Below, piece by piece: positions 17,235-25,562 of a stretch of DNA of 64,000 bases. A program made the translations under genes and the position numbers. Below the pieces are notes generated by a model. It had not been told where the DNA came from and searched no databases. It was given only the letters and a program-made list of their open reading frames with translations. The stretch is from Peribacillus sp. FSL E2-0218 (GTDB taxonomy: Bacteria; Bacillota; Bacilli; Bacillales; DSM-1321), in contig NZ_CP150304.1 in the NCBI RefSeq assembly GCF_037992945.1, forward strand, positions 4,912,501 through 4,976,500, in the 5' to 3' direction. How positions within the stretch are numbered: the first letter of the stretch is position 1; each line of letters begins with the position of its first letter.

Positions 17235-19241
17235 TCACTTCAAATACTTCTTCAAAACGGGCTTCATATGATCGACAACCAAATGGCTGCCGCCCCTTCC
17301 CTTAACATCTTCTATCATCCAGGCCATAAGAAGCTCCGGATCTTCCGTGTCCATGGCTACAAACCAGCCATTTTCCGTTCCATCAGAATTTTTGGATGCC
17401 TTGATTTCAGCCGTTCCCGTCTTGGCTGCGATTTTGATGCCAAGATCATTTATTCCATGGCCGCTCCCCTTAGGGTGTTCCACCACCTGTGTCAGCATTT
17501 TGGTGATCGCATTCGCCTGCTCGGCAGAAACGGCATTTTTCTTCCATATTTCCGTTTCATTTTTCTCTCTTGTCAGCAAGGTCGGCTTCATGATGTTTCC
17601 TTCATTCAAGAAGGCTGAATAGGCCATGGCCAAGTGAAGCGTGCTCATTTGGACCTGCGCCTGGCCGTAACCGGCATCAGCCAAACGACCTTCACTGTCG
17701 GTTTTACCGATGCTGGATGCTTTGATCGGATAATCGTAGTTCAATGGTTCATCGAAACCAAATGCTTTGAGTCCGCTTGTGAATTTTTCCTTACCAAGCC
17801 CCAATGCTTTCTGGGCAAAATAAATATTATCCGAATAAATTAATGCTTTCTCCATATCGATGGGGACACCCGGGTCAGAGACCCTTGTGATGGAATGGTC
17901 TTTCCATGTCGATTTAGCCCACGTTTTCCCTTGGATCTTGATCGCCTCGTTCGGATCGACTCCATTTTTCAAGGCGATTGCCGCCGTGAGGGCCTTTATC
18001 GTCGAGCCCGGTGCGAAGGTCGAACTGAAGCGATTAAGCAATGGCTTCCGGGAATCTTCCTCCAGCGCTTTCTGCTCCTCCTTTGTTATCCCAAAAATAT
18101 ATTTATTGGGGTCAAAGGAGGGACTTGATACAAGTGCAAGCGTTTCGCCCGTTACCGGATCAAGAGCCGTTGCTGATCCAGCTTCGTTCTTATATTGCTT
18201 GAAGATATCCTTTTGAAGCTCCGCATCGATGGTTAATGTAATCGTTTCTCCCTCTTCAGCAGGCTTTTCAGCAATCACTTTTTCTTCGCCAGCTTCTGTT
18301 CTAATATAGATCTTGCCTCCTGGCTTTCCTTTCAAGCGACCTTCCAACACTTCCTCAAGACCGCGCTTGCCTATATCATCGCTTGCGGTATACCCTTTAC
18401 CTTGCAATTTCTCCAAATCTTCGGCAGATGCCGCACCGACATATCCGATGAGATGGGCCGTAGCTTCTTTGTATGGATAGATCCGGGCTTCCGTATTATT
18501 GACCGATACCCCAGGAACGGCCAATAGCTTTTCCAATGCTGCCGTATCATCACTGGACATTTTCTTGATGGGCACGAAATAACCTGGCTTCACCCAAGAT
18601 TGCGTTAACTTCTTATCTATCTCGTCAGTGGACATATTAAGCATCCCAGCGACCTTTTTGACCGTTTCGGTTTCGTTGGTCATTTTCTCTGGCACGATCC
18701 CCACTTCGGAGACTGCTCCATTCATGGCAAGTCCGCGCTCATTCCGGTCGACTATTTCACCGCGAATGGCTGGATAGGTTTGAACCGATATCTTTTCACC
18801 AGCTTTTAGCTGGGGGAATATATAGCTTTCATCCCACTTAATGTACCAATTCTCCTGGTCACCCTCCCCTCCCTTGATAAGGGTCGCCTGATGATCGGAA
18901 TTGACCGCCCCTGCCAGCGTTGACATATCAACGGTATAAGCAAGATTTACTTCTTCTCCATCTTTATGCTTTTTTTCTTCTTTGGGCTGTTTATAATTCA
19001 CCTTTAACTGGTCGACTTCTATGCCCTTATAGATTTTTTCATAACGCTCCGCAAATTCATCCGCGCTGATTTCTTTCTTTGTTTCAGGTGACAGGTAGTC
19101 ATACATCTTCGTAAAATCCTGTTTATTCCAAAGTTTGGTGTATGCCGCAAAGCGCTCTTCCGGACTTGGCTCATCCGAGCAGCCGGCCAGGAACAGTACG
19201 CTTATCAACAATAAGCTGGAAACTAAAGCCAGTTTCTTCAT
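17235..19241 (-). CDS. pbpC: Penicillin-binding protein 3-type transpeptidase (class B, MecA-like N-domain)
   Basis: 668 aa, the same length as I recall for B. subtilis PbpC. A lipoprotein signal (LFLAGC, lipidated Cys21) is followed by an NTF2-like MecA_N domain (about 27-145), a PBP dimerisation region (about 155-320) and a transpeptidase domain with Ser413-T-I-Lys416, Ser470-Asp-Asn472 and Lys607-Thr-Gly609. This is the monofunctional D,D-transpeptidase layout shared by PBP3, PBP2a (MecA) and PBP5fm, which often have low beta-lactam affinity. GAGGAGGAAATC precedes the ATG. Resistance cannot be read from sequence alone. Confidence 0.93.
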   Translation of the reverse strand: MKKLALVSSLLLISVLFLAGCSDEPSPEERFAAYTKLWNKQDFTKMYDYLSPETKKEISADEFAERYEKIYKGIEVDQLKVNYKQPKEEKKHKDGEEVNLAYTVDMSTLAGAVNSDHQATLIKGGEGDQENWYIKWDESYIFPQLKAGEKISVQTYPAIRGEIVDRNERGLAMNGAVSEVGIVPEKMTNETETVKKVAGMLNMSTDEIDKKLTQSWVKPGYFVPIKKMSSDDTAALEKLLAVPGVSVNNTEARIYPYKEATAHLIGYVGAASAEDLEKLQGKGYTASDDIGKRGLEEVLEGRLKGKPGGKIYIRTEAGEEKVIAEKPAEEGETITLTIDAELQKDIFKQYKNEAGSATALDPVTGETLALVSSPSFDPNKYIFGITKEEQKALEEDSRKPLLNRFSSTFAPGSTIKALTAAIALKNGVDPNEAIKIQGKTWAKSTWKDHSITRVSDPGVPIDMEKALIYSDNIYFAQKALGLGKEKFTSGLKAFGFDEPLNYDYPIKASSIGKTDSEGRLADAGYGQAQVQMSTLHLAMAYSAFLNEGNIMKPTLLTREKNETEIWKKNAVSAEQANAITKMLTQVVEHPKGSGHGINDLGIKIAAKTGTAEIKASKNSDGTENGWFVAMDTEDPELLMAWMIEDVKGRGGSHLVVDHMKPVLKKYLK

Positions 19242-19612
19242 GATTTCCTCCTAATGAATAGTTAGAATGATATACGTATAGTTTATCAAAATATTAGGGG
19301 AATGGGGGAATTTGTATGACCAATTTCTTCTTTTTGCTACTTTATCATAGTTTTACTAAAGCATAAGTCCTGGATACAGGAACCAGATTGTAGAAAAAAA
19401 CGGGGCTATCCACATGTCCACCGCCCGCGGAAAGCTAAGCCCCTGCCGTGAAACCGAACTGATAAAGCGCAAATCCAAAACATGGTAAACAACAACCATC
19501 ATCTTTGTATCACGCTAAGTGGAATGATACGAAACAGCCGGATCTTACAAACAAAAAAACCGCAGACAGCTCCATTATCGAGCTGCCTACGGCCTAATTT
19601 TTTGAATATGGA
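19242..19612. other. Gene-free interval with repeat fragment E and a terminator
   Basis: The PBP promoter lies at the left end. A decayed fragment of the dispersed repeat is at 19418-19459 (CACCGCCCGCGGAAAGCTAA). An imperfect terminator at 19553-19592 (CCGTAGGCAGCTC with GAGCTGTCTGCGG on the minus strand, then T7) ends the minus-strand gene at 19613. No gene seen. Confidence 0.6.
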
Positions 19613-21052
19613 CTATAGCATTCTTTTTTTTCGGCTTTTTTTCTCATGCAGCCATTTCTTCAAGAAGAAGAAGCCTAAGATGGATGAAATGATAAGACCG
19701 CTTGTTGTCACGAATACAGCTACCCATTCATATAAGGTATAATCCATATACGCCTTCCAAGGCAATCTCTTTTTCCAATCTTCAATGTAAAGATTCATCC
19801 CGAATATTCCTGAGACGACCGTATAAATCGTCAGGATCTGTAAGAGATAATTACTGCTCTTACCAGAGAGTTTATCCTGATTCTGATAGAGGTAAGAAAG
19901 CGTTTCTTTTACCTCCTTATAGAGCGGCGCAATCCTGAAGGTTTCATCCGTTATTTTGAATAGCTCTTTGCCTGACGCCGTGCTATTAACTTCAGTAAAT
20001 AAATACTTCGTAGTAAACTCCGTGATCATGAAGATCAGTTGCTCCGTATTGGATTGATCTTTTTCGATATCTATCTGGGAATGCTCATGAACCAGCTTTA
20101 GCAGCACAATTTTATAGTAGAAGAAAAGCAATATCGAATAGAAGTTTTGGCCGTACATTTCATTTGCCAATTGCAACTGCAGCTTCCCTTTCGCTTTCGT
20201 GACACAAGCAAAATGGTACATGCTCGTAACATAGAAAGTTTCTTCCCCCCACCTGTCATACACCCGCTCCTTGTAATACTTATCAATATAAGCGGGGTTC
20301 AATGCGCCGATGTATGGCTCCCCATCACTGTCGTATCCATTCAGCTCACTTGCCCGAAATAAATCATTTTTACTGATGACATGATCCTCAGGCAATTCAA
20401 TATAACTGACGACATACATTCGTTCATCGATAAAGAAGGGCAAACTTCCGAAATAAGTGGGATCTGTCTGCTCCTCATCGATAAATTCCTCCATTGGCGG
20501 CATTAGTTCGTTGAAGATGAAATCCTTTACTTGTTCATACTCGTTTTTCCTGCAGCCGACTTTTGTCTTCTGTTCATCTTCAGCAATCGGTTCGAGAATT
20601 CGAAAAGTATCGGCAAAATATAGCACGTCATCGTACGAAAGCCCTTCAGGTAATGTAACACGCAGGTTCATCATGCCAATATGAAATGGGCATATGAAGA
20701 TATCAACAGAATTAATGATGAATGAGGTAGTTAAAAAGGGGGATTCGAAGGTACAATCAATATCGAGCTTTTTCGTAAAACGCCGCAATCCTTCTTTTTC
20801 TTTCAAATTCGCTGGAAATAGGATCGGTTCGATATAGGGCATGAAATACTTTTCCAAATTGCGGTGTGAAATCTTATGCTCACCGTAAAATTGGCCTTGC
20901 TGTTCCATATCTCTCAAGTTCAAGAAAACGAAATGGTCTTCCAGCAACGTTTGCACAAATGTTTCAATTTTATTCCCTTCGAGCGTGAACGGAAATAGAT
21001 ACTGTTGGAAACTTCGCTTCGTTGAATCATTTTTTTCTAGCTTCACTTCCAT
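19613..21052 (-). CDS. Diverged CorA-like membrane protein, function unknown
   Basis: 479 aa. A long acidic soluble part (1-400) precedes two C-terminal membrane helices, about 405-423 and 440-465, with a short basic tail (KKWLHEKKSRKKRML). The first helix ends in TVVSGIFGMNLYIEDW, which resembles the pore-helix end and G-M-N signature of CorA magnesium channels. The preceding text (HSQIDIEKDQSNTEQLIFM and a coiled stretch) could be the long stalk helix. The N-terminal domain is not recognisable as CorA, and the protein is longer than CorA (about 315-350). I infer a CorA-superfamily fold; cation transport is unproven. AATCGGAGGAATATAATT precedes the ATG. Transcribed alone. Confidence 0.75.
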   Translation of the reverse strand: MEVKLEKNDSTKRSFQQYLFPFTLEGNKIETFVQTLLEDHFVFLNLRDMEQQGQFYGEHKISHRNLEKYFMPYIEPILFPANLKEKEGLRRFTKKLDIDCTFESPFLTTSFIINSVDIFICPFHIGMMNLRVTLPEGLSYDDVLYFADTFRILEPIAEDEQKTKVGCRKNEYEQVKDFIFNELMPPMEEFIDEEQTDPTYFGSLPFFIDERMYVVSYIELPEDHVISKNDLFRASELNGYDSDGEPYIGALNPAYIDKYYKERVYDRWGEETFYVTSMYHFACVTKAKGKLQLQLANEMYGQNFYSILLFFYYKIVLLKLVHEHSQIDIEKDQSNTEQLIFMITEFTTKYLFTEVNSTASGKELFKITDETFRIAPLYKEVKETLSYLYQNQDKLSGKSSNYLLQILTIYTVVSGIFGMNLYIEDWKKRLPWKAYMDYTLYEWVAVFVTTSGLIISSILGFFFLKKWLHEKKSRKKRML

Positions 21053-21173
21053 AATTATATTCCTCCGATTAAACTGCGGTGTTCAAGTTACGAACCATCT
21101 TGTTCCTTATCTTTACCCAAGTATACGTAAACAAAACGGAACATATTATAGAAATAAAATGGACAATTGAAAA

Positions 21174-21284
21174 CAGAAAAAAAGATCCCCCGAGCTTTTG
21201 CTCGGGGGCCATCGAAAAGGGTTCTTCAACCCTCTTCACTTTAGGGTACTAGAAACTGATGTTTCTAATGAAAAATCCGATATT
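21174..21284 (-). ncRNA. Candidate structured small RNA
   Basis: On the minus strand an extended -10 (TGCTAAAAT, 21291-21299) is followed by a run of hairpins and no ORF: TCCGATATTCGGA (21276-21288), AGAAAC/GTTTCT (21251-21266), an ACCC/GGGT pair (21229-21247) that competes with GGGTT/AACCC (21219-21232), and a strong GCCCCCGAGC/GCTCGGGGG terminator (21185-21209) ending in T7. No coding gene lies upstream on this strand to need that terminator, so an RNA gene of about 110 nt is the simplest reading. No Rfam family was recognised. Confidence 0.4.
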
Positions 21285-21503
21285 CGGACCATTTTAGCAT
21301 GTAATGCGAAGATGATAAAACACCGAATTCCTTCATATTCGGCCTTCACACCGTATTAACGGCCAATAAATCCTCATAGACAGAGACTGGCAAATGAATT
21401 TATAACTGTAGGAATAATGAAAAGCGTCTGCTCAGTCACTTTAGGAACCATGTTTTATAAGGGCGGGAAAGGGTAAATAAAAAAAAGAAAAGGAGAGAAC
21501 ATC

Positions 21504-21650
21504 ATGAAATCCGATAGCAATAAACAACCCTTGAAGTTTTTCCAAAAAGCAAATCATTCAAAACCTACCGAGAGGAAACAAATGAGTGAATTCATCAAAA
21601 AAATGAAGATGAACGGGCGGAACTCCCATTTAAATGGCAAAAACTCATGA
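21504..21650 (+). CDS. Small basic protein, unknown
   Basis: 48 aa, too short for usual ORF cut-offs. AAAGGAGAGAAC lies just before ATG 21504. The product is Lys/Asn/Ser-rich (for example FIKKMKMNGRNSHLNGKNS at its end) with no membrane helix or cysteine. The stop codon sits inside the stem of a perfect 15-bp terminator. The ribosome site and terminator make expression likely; no homologue is recognised. Confidence 0.6.
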   Translation: MKSDSNKQPLKFFQKANHSKPTERKQMSEFIKKMKMNGRNSHLNGKNS

Positions 21651-21676
21651 CACAATAGAAGGTCATGAGTTTTTGC
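21637..21676. terminator. Bidirectional terminator between convergent small genes
   Basis: GCAAAAACTCATGAC (21637-21651) pairs perfectly with GTCATGAGTTTTTGC (21662-21676) across a 10-base loop. It contains the stop codon of the plus-strand 48-aa gene and lies 3 bases from the stop of the minus-strand 105-aa gene, so it can serve both. Confidence 0.85.
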
Positions 21677-21678
21677 GA

Positions 21679-21996
21679 TTAAAATTTGATTTCATTTCCC
21701 TGCAGATTGTACTTTACACATTTTTTGATACCGATTACATTCAAAAAATGTTTAATTTTCTTCATGGAGGTTGCCTGATATTCATCAACAATCGAGAACT
21801 CTTTAATATAAGCGATTTTTTCCTGGACATTTGTATCTATATGATCTTGATCGCATTCTTTTTCATTTGATTTTTCGCATGTGTACACCACAGCTTCACC
21901 GATTTTCCTGGTCGCCCTATCAAAATAAAAAGAAAACACAATGGCACATTCATCATCGTAAAAAGAGGGTTGAACTTTCATATTAATATCAATCAT
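21679..21996 (-). CDS. Hypothetical protein, 105 aa
   Basis: Soluble, acidic in the middle, four cysteines (CAIVF, YTCEK, KECDQ, KKCVK), no signal peptide. GGGAGAGAGGTGTAAGGTT precedes the ATG. The N-terminal half (FYDDECAIVFSFYFDRATRKIGEAVVYTC) looks like alternating beta strands. No family recognised. It ends at the shared terminator 21637-21676. Confidence 0.65.
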   Translation of the reverse strand: MIDINMKVQPSFYDDECAIVFSFYFDRATRKIGEAVVYTCEKSNEKECDQDHIDTNVQEKIAYIKEFSIVDEYQATSMKKIKHFLNVIGIKKCVKYNLQGNEIKF

Positions 21997-22173
21997 TAAC
22001 CTTACACCTCTCTCCCTTTTGTTAAATACACTATAACAAAATTCAGAAAGGGAAATAGGTGTTCCAAACTACACTCCCATTTCTTCCACACCTTCTAAAT
22101 GGACCTTATATCCCCCATGCATGGATAATTATAACTAGAGGAATATGCGCAAAAGAATAATCGTCAACGGAAT

Positions 22174-22201
22174 AAAAAAAACATCTTCATAAGAAGATGC
22201 T
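22174..22201 (-). terminator. Terminator of the signal-peptide gene
   Basis: On the minus strand CATCTTC and GAAGATG pair across TTAT, followed by eight T. It closes a single-gene unit of about 180 nt starting above 22345. Confidence 0.88.
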
Positions 22202-22231
22202 CAAAGGTCTGAATGAAAGCTTCAATTCTTA

Positions 22232-22345
22232 TTATTTATATAAACCTGGAAGTTCTGCGTAAAGGCCTGGCAATTCAGTAGGGACGATTACGATCGCAGC
22301 GATGAGAAGAAAAGATACGACTAATGCTTTAGTACTTTTTTTCAT
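22232..22345 (-). CDS. PapR-like secreted signalling pro-peptide with duplicated ELPGLY motif
   Basis: 37 aa. A Sec-type N-terminus (MKKSTK, then the hydrophobic core ALVVSFLLIAAIVIV) is followed by the tail PTELPGLYAELPGLYK, in which E-L-P-G-L-Y occurs twice, separated by Ala. AAAAGGAGGTTTGACCT gives a strong ribosome site and a terminator follows 30 bases after the stop. It is divergent from a PlcR-like HTH/TPR regulator starting 196 bp away. B. cereus PapR, the pheromone of PlcR, ends in (A/S)DLPFE(F/Y/H); the (D/E)-L-P-x-x-Y pattern here is strikingly alike. I infer an exported pheromone precursor carrying two copies of the active unit. PapR itself is about 48 aa, single copy, and encoded downstream of plcR on the same strand. 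Confidence 0.82.
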   Translation of the reverse strand: MKKSTKALVVSFLLIAAIVIVPTELPGLYAELPGLYK

Positions 22346-22377
22346 AGGTCAAACCTCCTTTTCTTATTAAAAAATAT

Positions 22378-22417
22378 TGGTTAAAATAGAAATTAATTCT
22401 ATAGTTATATTTAACCA
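22378..22417. promoter_or_regulatory. Inverted repeat between the peptide and regulator genes
   Basis: TGGTTAAA (22378-22385) and TTTAACCA (22410-22417) are perfect inverted arms 24 bp apart; they bracket a TAGAAT -10-like hexamer (minus strand, 22396-22401) of the peptide gene. A good position for regulator binding. It does not match the PlcR box TATGNAN4TNCATA. Confidence 0.45.
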
Positions 22418-22541
22418 CACTTCATAAAACTGGATATTCCGACTAAATAATCTATTTAAACCGCTAAGGGCATGTACATACAGTTTTCACCGATTTTTCA
22501 TGATAAAATATAACTCTAGGCATATTTTAAGGAGAATCATA

Positions 22542-23435
22542 ATGGATTTTTTTGCAGTTGGACAAAAGATCAAAGAGCTACGTAAACAAATCGGACTTTC
22601 CCAAGAAGAGTTAGCATCCGGTATATGTACACAAGCACAGATCAGCAAGATCGAAAAAGGCGATGTCTATCCATATGCCTCCACCCTTTACTTGATTTCC
22701 CAACGGTTAGGTGTTGATGTAAACTATTTTTTCGATATCGGAATGACACCTAGGCTGGATTACGTGGAAGAAGTGATTTATCAATTAAAGATAGCCAGAC
22801 GGACACGAAATTATGAGGAAATGCAGCAAATAGTCAAGGCGGAGGAAAACAATCCCCTTTTTCTTCAGAATAAAAAGAACCATCAACTGATTCTTTGGCA
22901 CAAAGGGATCTACGAATACGAAAAAAATAAAGACTTGGAAAAAGCCATTGAATTTATTTCCAAGGCCATCGCCATTACTCATACTACGGATAAAATCTAT
23001 TCGGAACGCGAGCTTGAAATTTTAAGCAGCCTTGGTGTCATGTATGTGGCCGAGGAACGATACGAAAATGCATATGCCCTGCTAAAGAAAGCTTTGGATC
23101 ACTTGAAGGCAATTCCCTTCATGACGGATAAGACGTTAAAGACCCGCCTGTCCTACAATTTTTGCAGGGTTTTAACACGCCTTGGACGCTTTGAAGAGTC
23201 GATTGCCTGCTGTCAGGATTCCATCAAATGGTGCCTTGAACATGATCAATTATATGCTTTGGCCGATTTACATTATCATTTAGGCTACAATTACGAACTG
23301 GTGGGCAATTTTAAAGAAGGTAAAGACTACTTGGAGAAGTCAGCCTTCCTCTTCTCGTTGCAAAAAAATCATGCCTTTGTTACCTTCATCAACAAAAAGT
23401 TGGAAAGCTGGAAAAATGAAATGAAAATAAACTAA
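22542..23435 (+). CDS. PlcR-like transcriptional regulator (HTH_3 + TPR, RNPP family)
   Basis: 297 aa. An N-terminal HTH_3 (7-60: GQKIKELRKQIGLSQEELA ... TQAQISKIEKGDVYP) is followed by helical TPR-like repeats from about 75 to the end (for example NKDLEKAIEFISKAIAI, ERYENAYALLKKALDHL, GRFEESIACCQDSIKW, GNFKEGKDYLEKSAF). Length and order match PlcR (285 aa) rather than NprR (about 420) or Rap, which lacks the HTH. The start is ATG 22542, with TTAAGGAGAATCATA upstream; an ATG at 22500 lies in the promoter. The divergent peptide gene gives a cognate ligand candidate. In RNPP regulators the imported peptide binds the TPR groove and switches DNA binding. Targets unknown. A palindromic terminator follows. 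Confidence 0.92.
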   Translation: MDFFAVGQKIKELRKQIGLSQEELASGICTQAQISKIEKGDVYPYASTLYLISQRLGVDVNYFFDIGMTPRLDYVEEVIYQLKIARRTRNYEEMQQIVKAEENNPLFLQNKKNHQLILWHKGIYEYEKNKDLEKAIEFISKAIAITHTTDKIYSERELEILSSLGVMYVAEERYENAYALLKKALDHLKAIPFMTDKTLKTRLSYNFCRVLTRLGRFEESIACCQDSIKWCLEHDQLYALADLHYHLGYNYELVGNFKEGKDYLEKSAFLFSLQKNHAFVTFINKKLESWKNEMKIN

Positions 23436-23449
23436 TTCTTCATTTCATG

Positions 23450-23474
23450 GCCATTCCCGCGGGAATGGCTCTTT
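23450..23474 (+). terminator. Palindromic terminator after the PlcR-like gene
   Basis: GCCATTCCCGCGGGAATGGC (23450-23469) is a 20-bp perfect palindrome followed by TCTTT. Confidence 0.7.
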
Positions 23475-23936
23475 CCCTTCACTTCACAATTGGCTCTCGC
23501 CCTTCAGCTTCAAAACCTGTATCTACATTTCAAATTTCACGTCAAAATGAAGTATAATAAAGAGATGCTTCAAAAATCATCTTATAAAAAAGGGCCCCAG
23601 CACCCGCCGCTTTAGTTTTTATGGCATGGGGAAAATGGATCCGGGGCATTCCCGGCCGAAGTCCATATATCGAGACCACTTATATTCAAGGGCTTTTTTG
23701 ACGATATTGACTTTTACGGGAGTTAAACGAAAGTACGGCTTGCCGATGTGAATGATTCGTTCATCCTTAAGGAATAATCCGGTAAGGGAATGGTCATGAA
23801 AAAGGCAGCCTAAATGAGGCCAAGATGCCAAACCCTCGATTCAACGAGGCATAATACGATTGTTAACGCACTGATCCTCATGATCAGCAAAAATATAATA
23901 TTGGCAAACAGGGATGGACCCTAAAAGGAGGAGAGT
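23475..23936. other. Gene-poor interval before the SWIM-SNF2 operon
   Basis: A 70-codon minus-strand frame (23619-23831, TTG start) is open but has only a GAGG two bases from its start and no recognised family, so it is not called. CTGATCCTCATGATCAG at 23871-23887 is a small inverted repeat, followed by AT-rich promoter-like DNA (AAAATATAATATTGG) for the operon at 23937. Confidence 0.5.
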
Positions 23937-25562
23937 ATGGAGCGGGAGTTGTTGTTAGTTGGGGAGCGGCTGGCGGAATTGTTGGAGGCCGGGAATCCAG
24001 AAGATTCGGACGTGGTGAATCAAGGACTCCAGTTATACCGTCAGGGGCTTGTTGTAATTAAAGAAGAAGCGGCAGATACGGTAGCGGCCGAGGTACAGGA
24101 CGAAACGCGCCATAAGGCCAGGTTGAATCTCCTCTTCCCTCAAGAGGGCAGCTGTACATGTGATTCAAGATTCATTTGCAGGCATCAAATGGCCGTTTTC
24201 TTTGCAGTGTACTCCGAACACGCTAGCGTTTCCGACTGGCTTAACGAATGGAAAGCACCAAAGATCGAATCAGCCGCCCAGGCTCTGCAGCAAGTAAAAC
24301 GGGCAAGTGAATTACTGAAACAAGCGGAGGAAACTCCCATCATTCTGGATAAAAGCTATCCATCTTGGAAGCAGTTCGTGGACGTCACCTTCTCGGAACA
24401 TGTCGAGCCCCATATTGGCGAGCCAAACTATATGATTGAAAACCATATACAAACATATTTTAAACGCCTTAGTTCCAAAGCTCCGATGGAAAGGGAATGG
24501 AAACTGCTCTACCAATTCGTTACGCAATTTTGCACGATGCAGCTGACACTGAGAATGATTCAGCTACATAAAAGCCAGACCCAGACGATCAGGGTCTTTT
24601 ATGCACTTGCTGTCGACCTTGCGGAAGAACTGCATGAAACCGTGCAGCCGCTTAGCCGGCAAGCGCGGCCATTTGCCTTTGACCCCTTCGTTTTCAGCAT
24701 CAAGGAGGATGTAGCTAAGCTGCTGGACGGCGGATTCGGTCTTGAATATGAAAAAATCGATCTCTACCGGGAAATATGGAGCTACTTATTCTCCAACTCC
24801 TCGTGGCGCAAAGAGGAGCTTGAACGAATCAAGGAAGAACTTCCAGACAAGTATACGGGCACGACGGAGAGGACGTCCTACTCCCTCGCAGCCATTCACC
24901 TGTCCCTTCTGGAGAATCAAGATAAACAGGCCATTGAGCTTCTTCATGAACTGAAGAAGGATGCCTGTCCGTACATTTTCTATTGGCTGAATCTCCTGTC
25001 TGAATCAGACAACCGGTCACGCGGCATCCCATTCATTGAATTCATCATCGCGAATGTCCAGGAGTTCCTCGCAGATTTATCCGATTATTATCAGCGGGTG
25101 GATTTCGTAAGGACGTTTACGACTTTAATCAGCAGTTGCTGCTATAAATTGAAGCGAACGGATTTACTCGAGAAGTTTTACAGAGCCACCCTTCCGCACA
25201 GCTATTGGAACTATGCAAATTTCCTTTTTGAACAAGGACATTACAAAAAATGGGTGGAGATGCATATATACTCTGAAATCAGCATTGACTTAATCAGCAG
25301 TGAGTCCATCAAAGAAGTGGTCTCTAAAGAGCCAGAGCTAATCCTGCCCCTGTACTATCATGCGGTACAGGAAAAGGTGTCGTTAAAAAACAGGCCTGCC
25401 TATAAGCAAGCCGTCCGTTATTTAAAAAAGATGCGCACCATCTATAAAAAGACGAAAAAGGAAGACACCTTCGAACGCTATATTTTATATGTAGCCGATT
25501 CAACTAAACGGCTTCGCGCTTTCCAAGAAGAATTAAAAAGGGGTAAGCTTATCGATGTTTAA
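23937..25562 (+). CDS. SWIM zinc-finger protein (YwqB-like)
   Basis: 541 aa. A SWIM zinc site near the N-terminus reads Cys73-T-Cys75 ... Cys81-R-His83 (GSCTCDSRFICRHQMAV). The rest is alpha-helical with no recognised catalytic motif. The gene overlaps the following SNF2 helicase by 8 bases, so the two are coupled. In Bacilli a SWIM protein beside an SNF2 ATPase (ywqB-ywqA) is a conserved pair thought to act on DNA or nucleoprotein, probably in stress or repair; the exact job is unproven. AAAAGGAGGAGAGT precedes the ATG. Confidence 0.88.
   Translation: MERELLLVGERLAELLEAGNPEDSDVVNQGLQLYRQGLVVIKEEAADTVAAEVQDETRHKARLNLLFPQEGSCTCDSRFICRHQMAVFFAVYSEHASVSDWLNEWKAPKIESAAQALQQVKRASELLKQAEETPIILDKSYPSWKQFVDVTFSEHVEPHIGEPNYMIENHIQTYFKRLSSKAPMEREWKLLYQFVTQFCTMQLTLRMIQLHKSQTQTIRVFYALAVDLAEELHETVQPLSRQARPFAFDPFVFSIKEDVAKLLDGGFGLEYEKIDLYREIWSYLFSNSSWRKEELERIKEELPDKYTGTTERTSYSLAAIHLSLLENQDKQAIELLHELKKDACPYIFYWLNLLSESDNRSRGIPFIEFIIANVQEFLADLSDYYQRVDFVRTFTTLISSCCYKLKRTDLLEKFYRATLPHSYWNYANFLFEQGHYKKWVEMHIYSEISIDLISSESIKEVVSKEPELILPLYYHAVQEKVSLKNRPAYKQAVRYLKKMRTIYKKTKKEDTFERYILYVADSTKRLRAFQEELKRGKLIDV

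Noticed and set aside
22378..22490. PlcR box in the regulator-peptide intergenic region
   Set aside because: CATGTACATA and TTCATAA strings are present, but none fits TATGNAN4TNCATA.
23619..23831. A 70-codon open frame on the minus strand between the PlcR-like gene and the SWIM gene
   Set aside because: TTG start with a GAGG only two bases away, a stop just upstream, and no recognisable family; not enough to call a gene.
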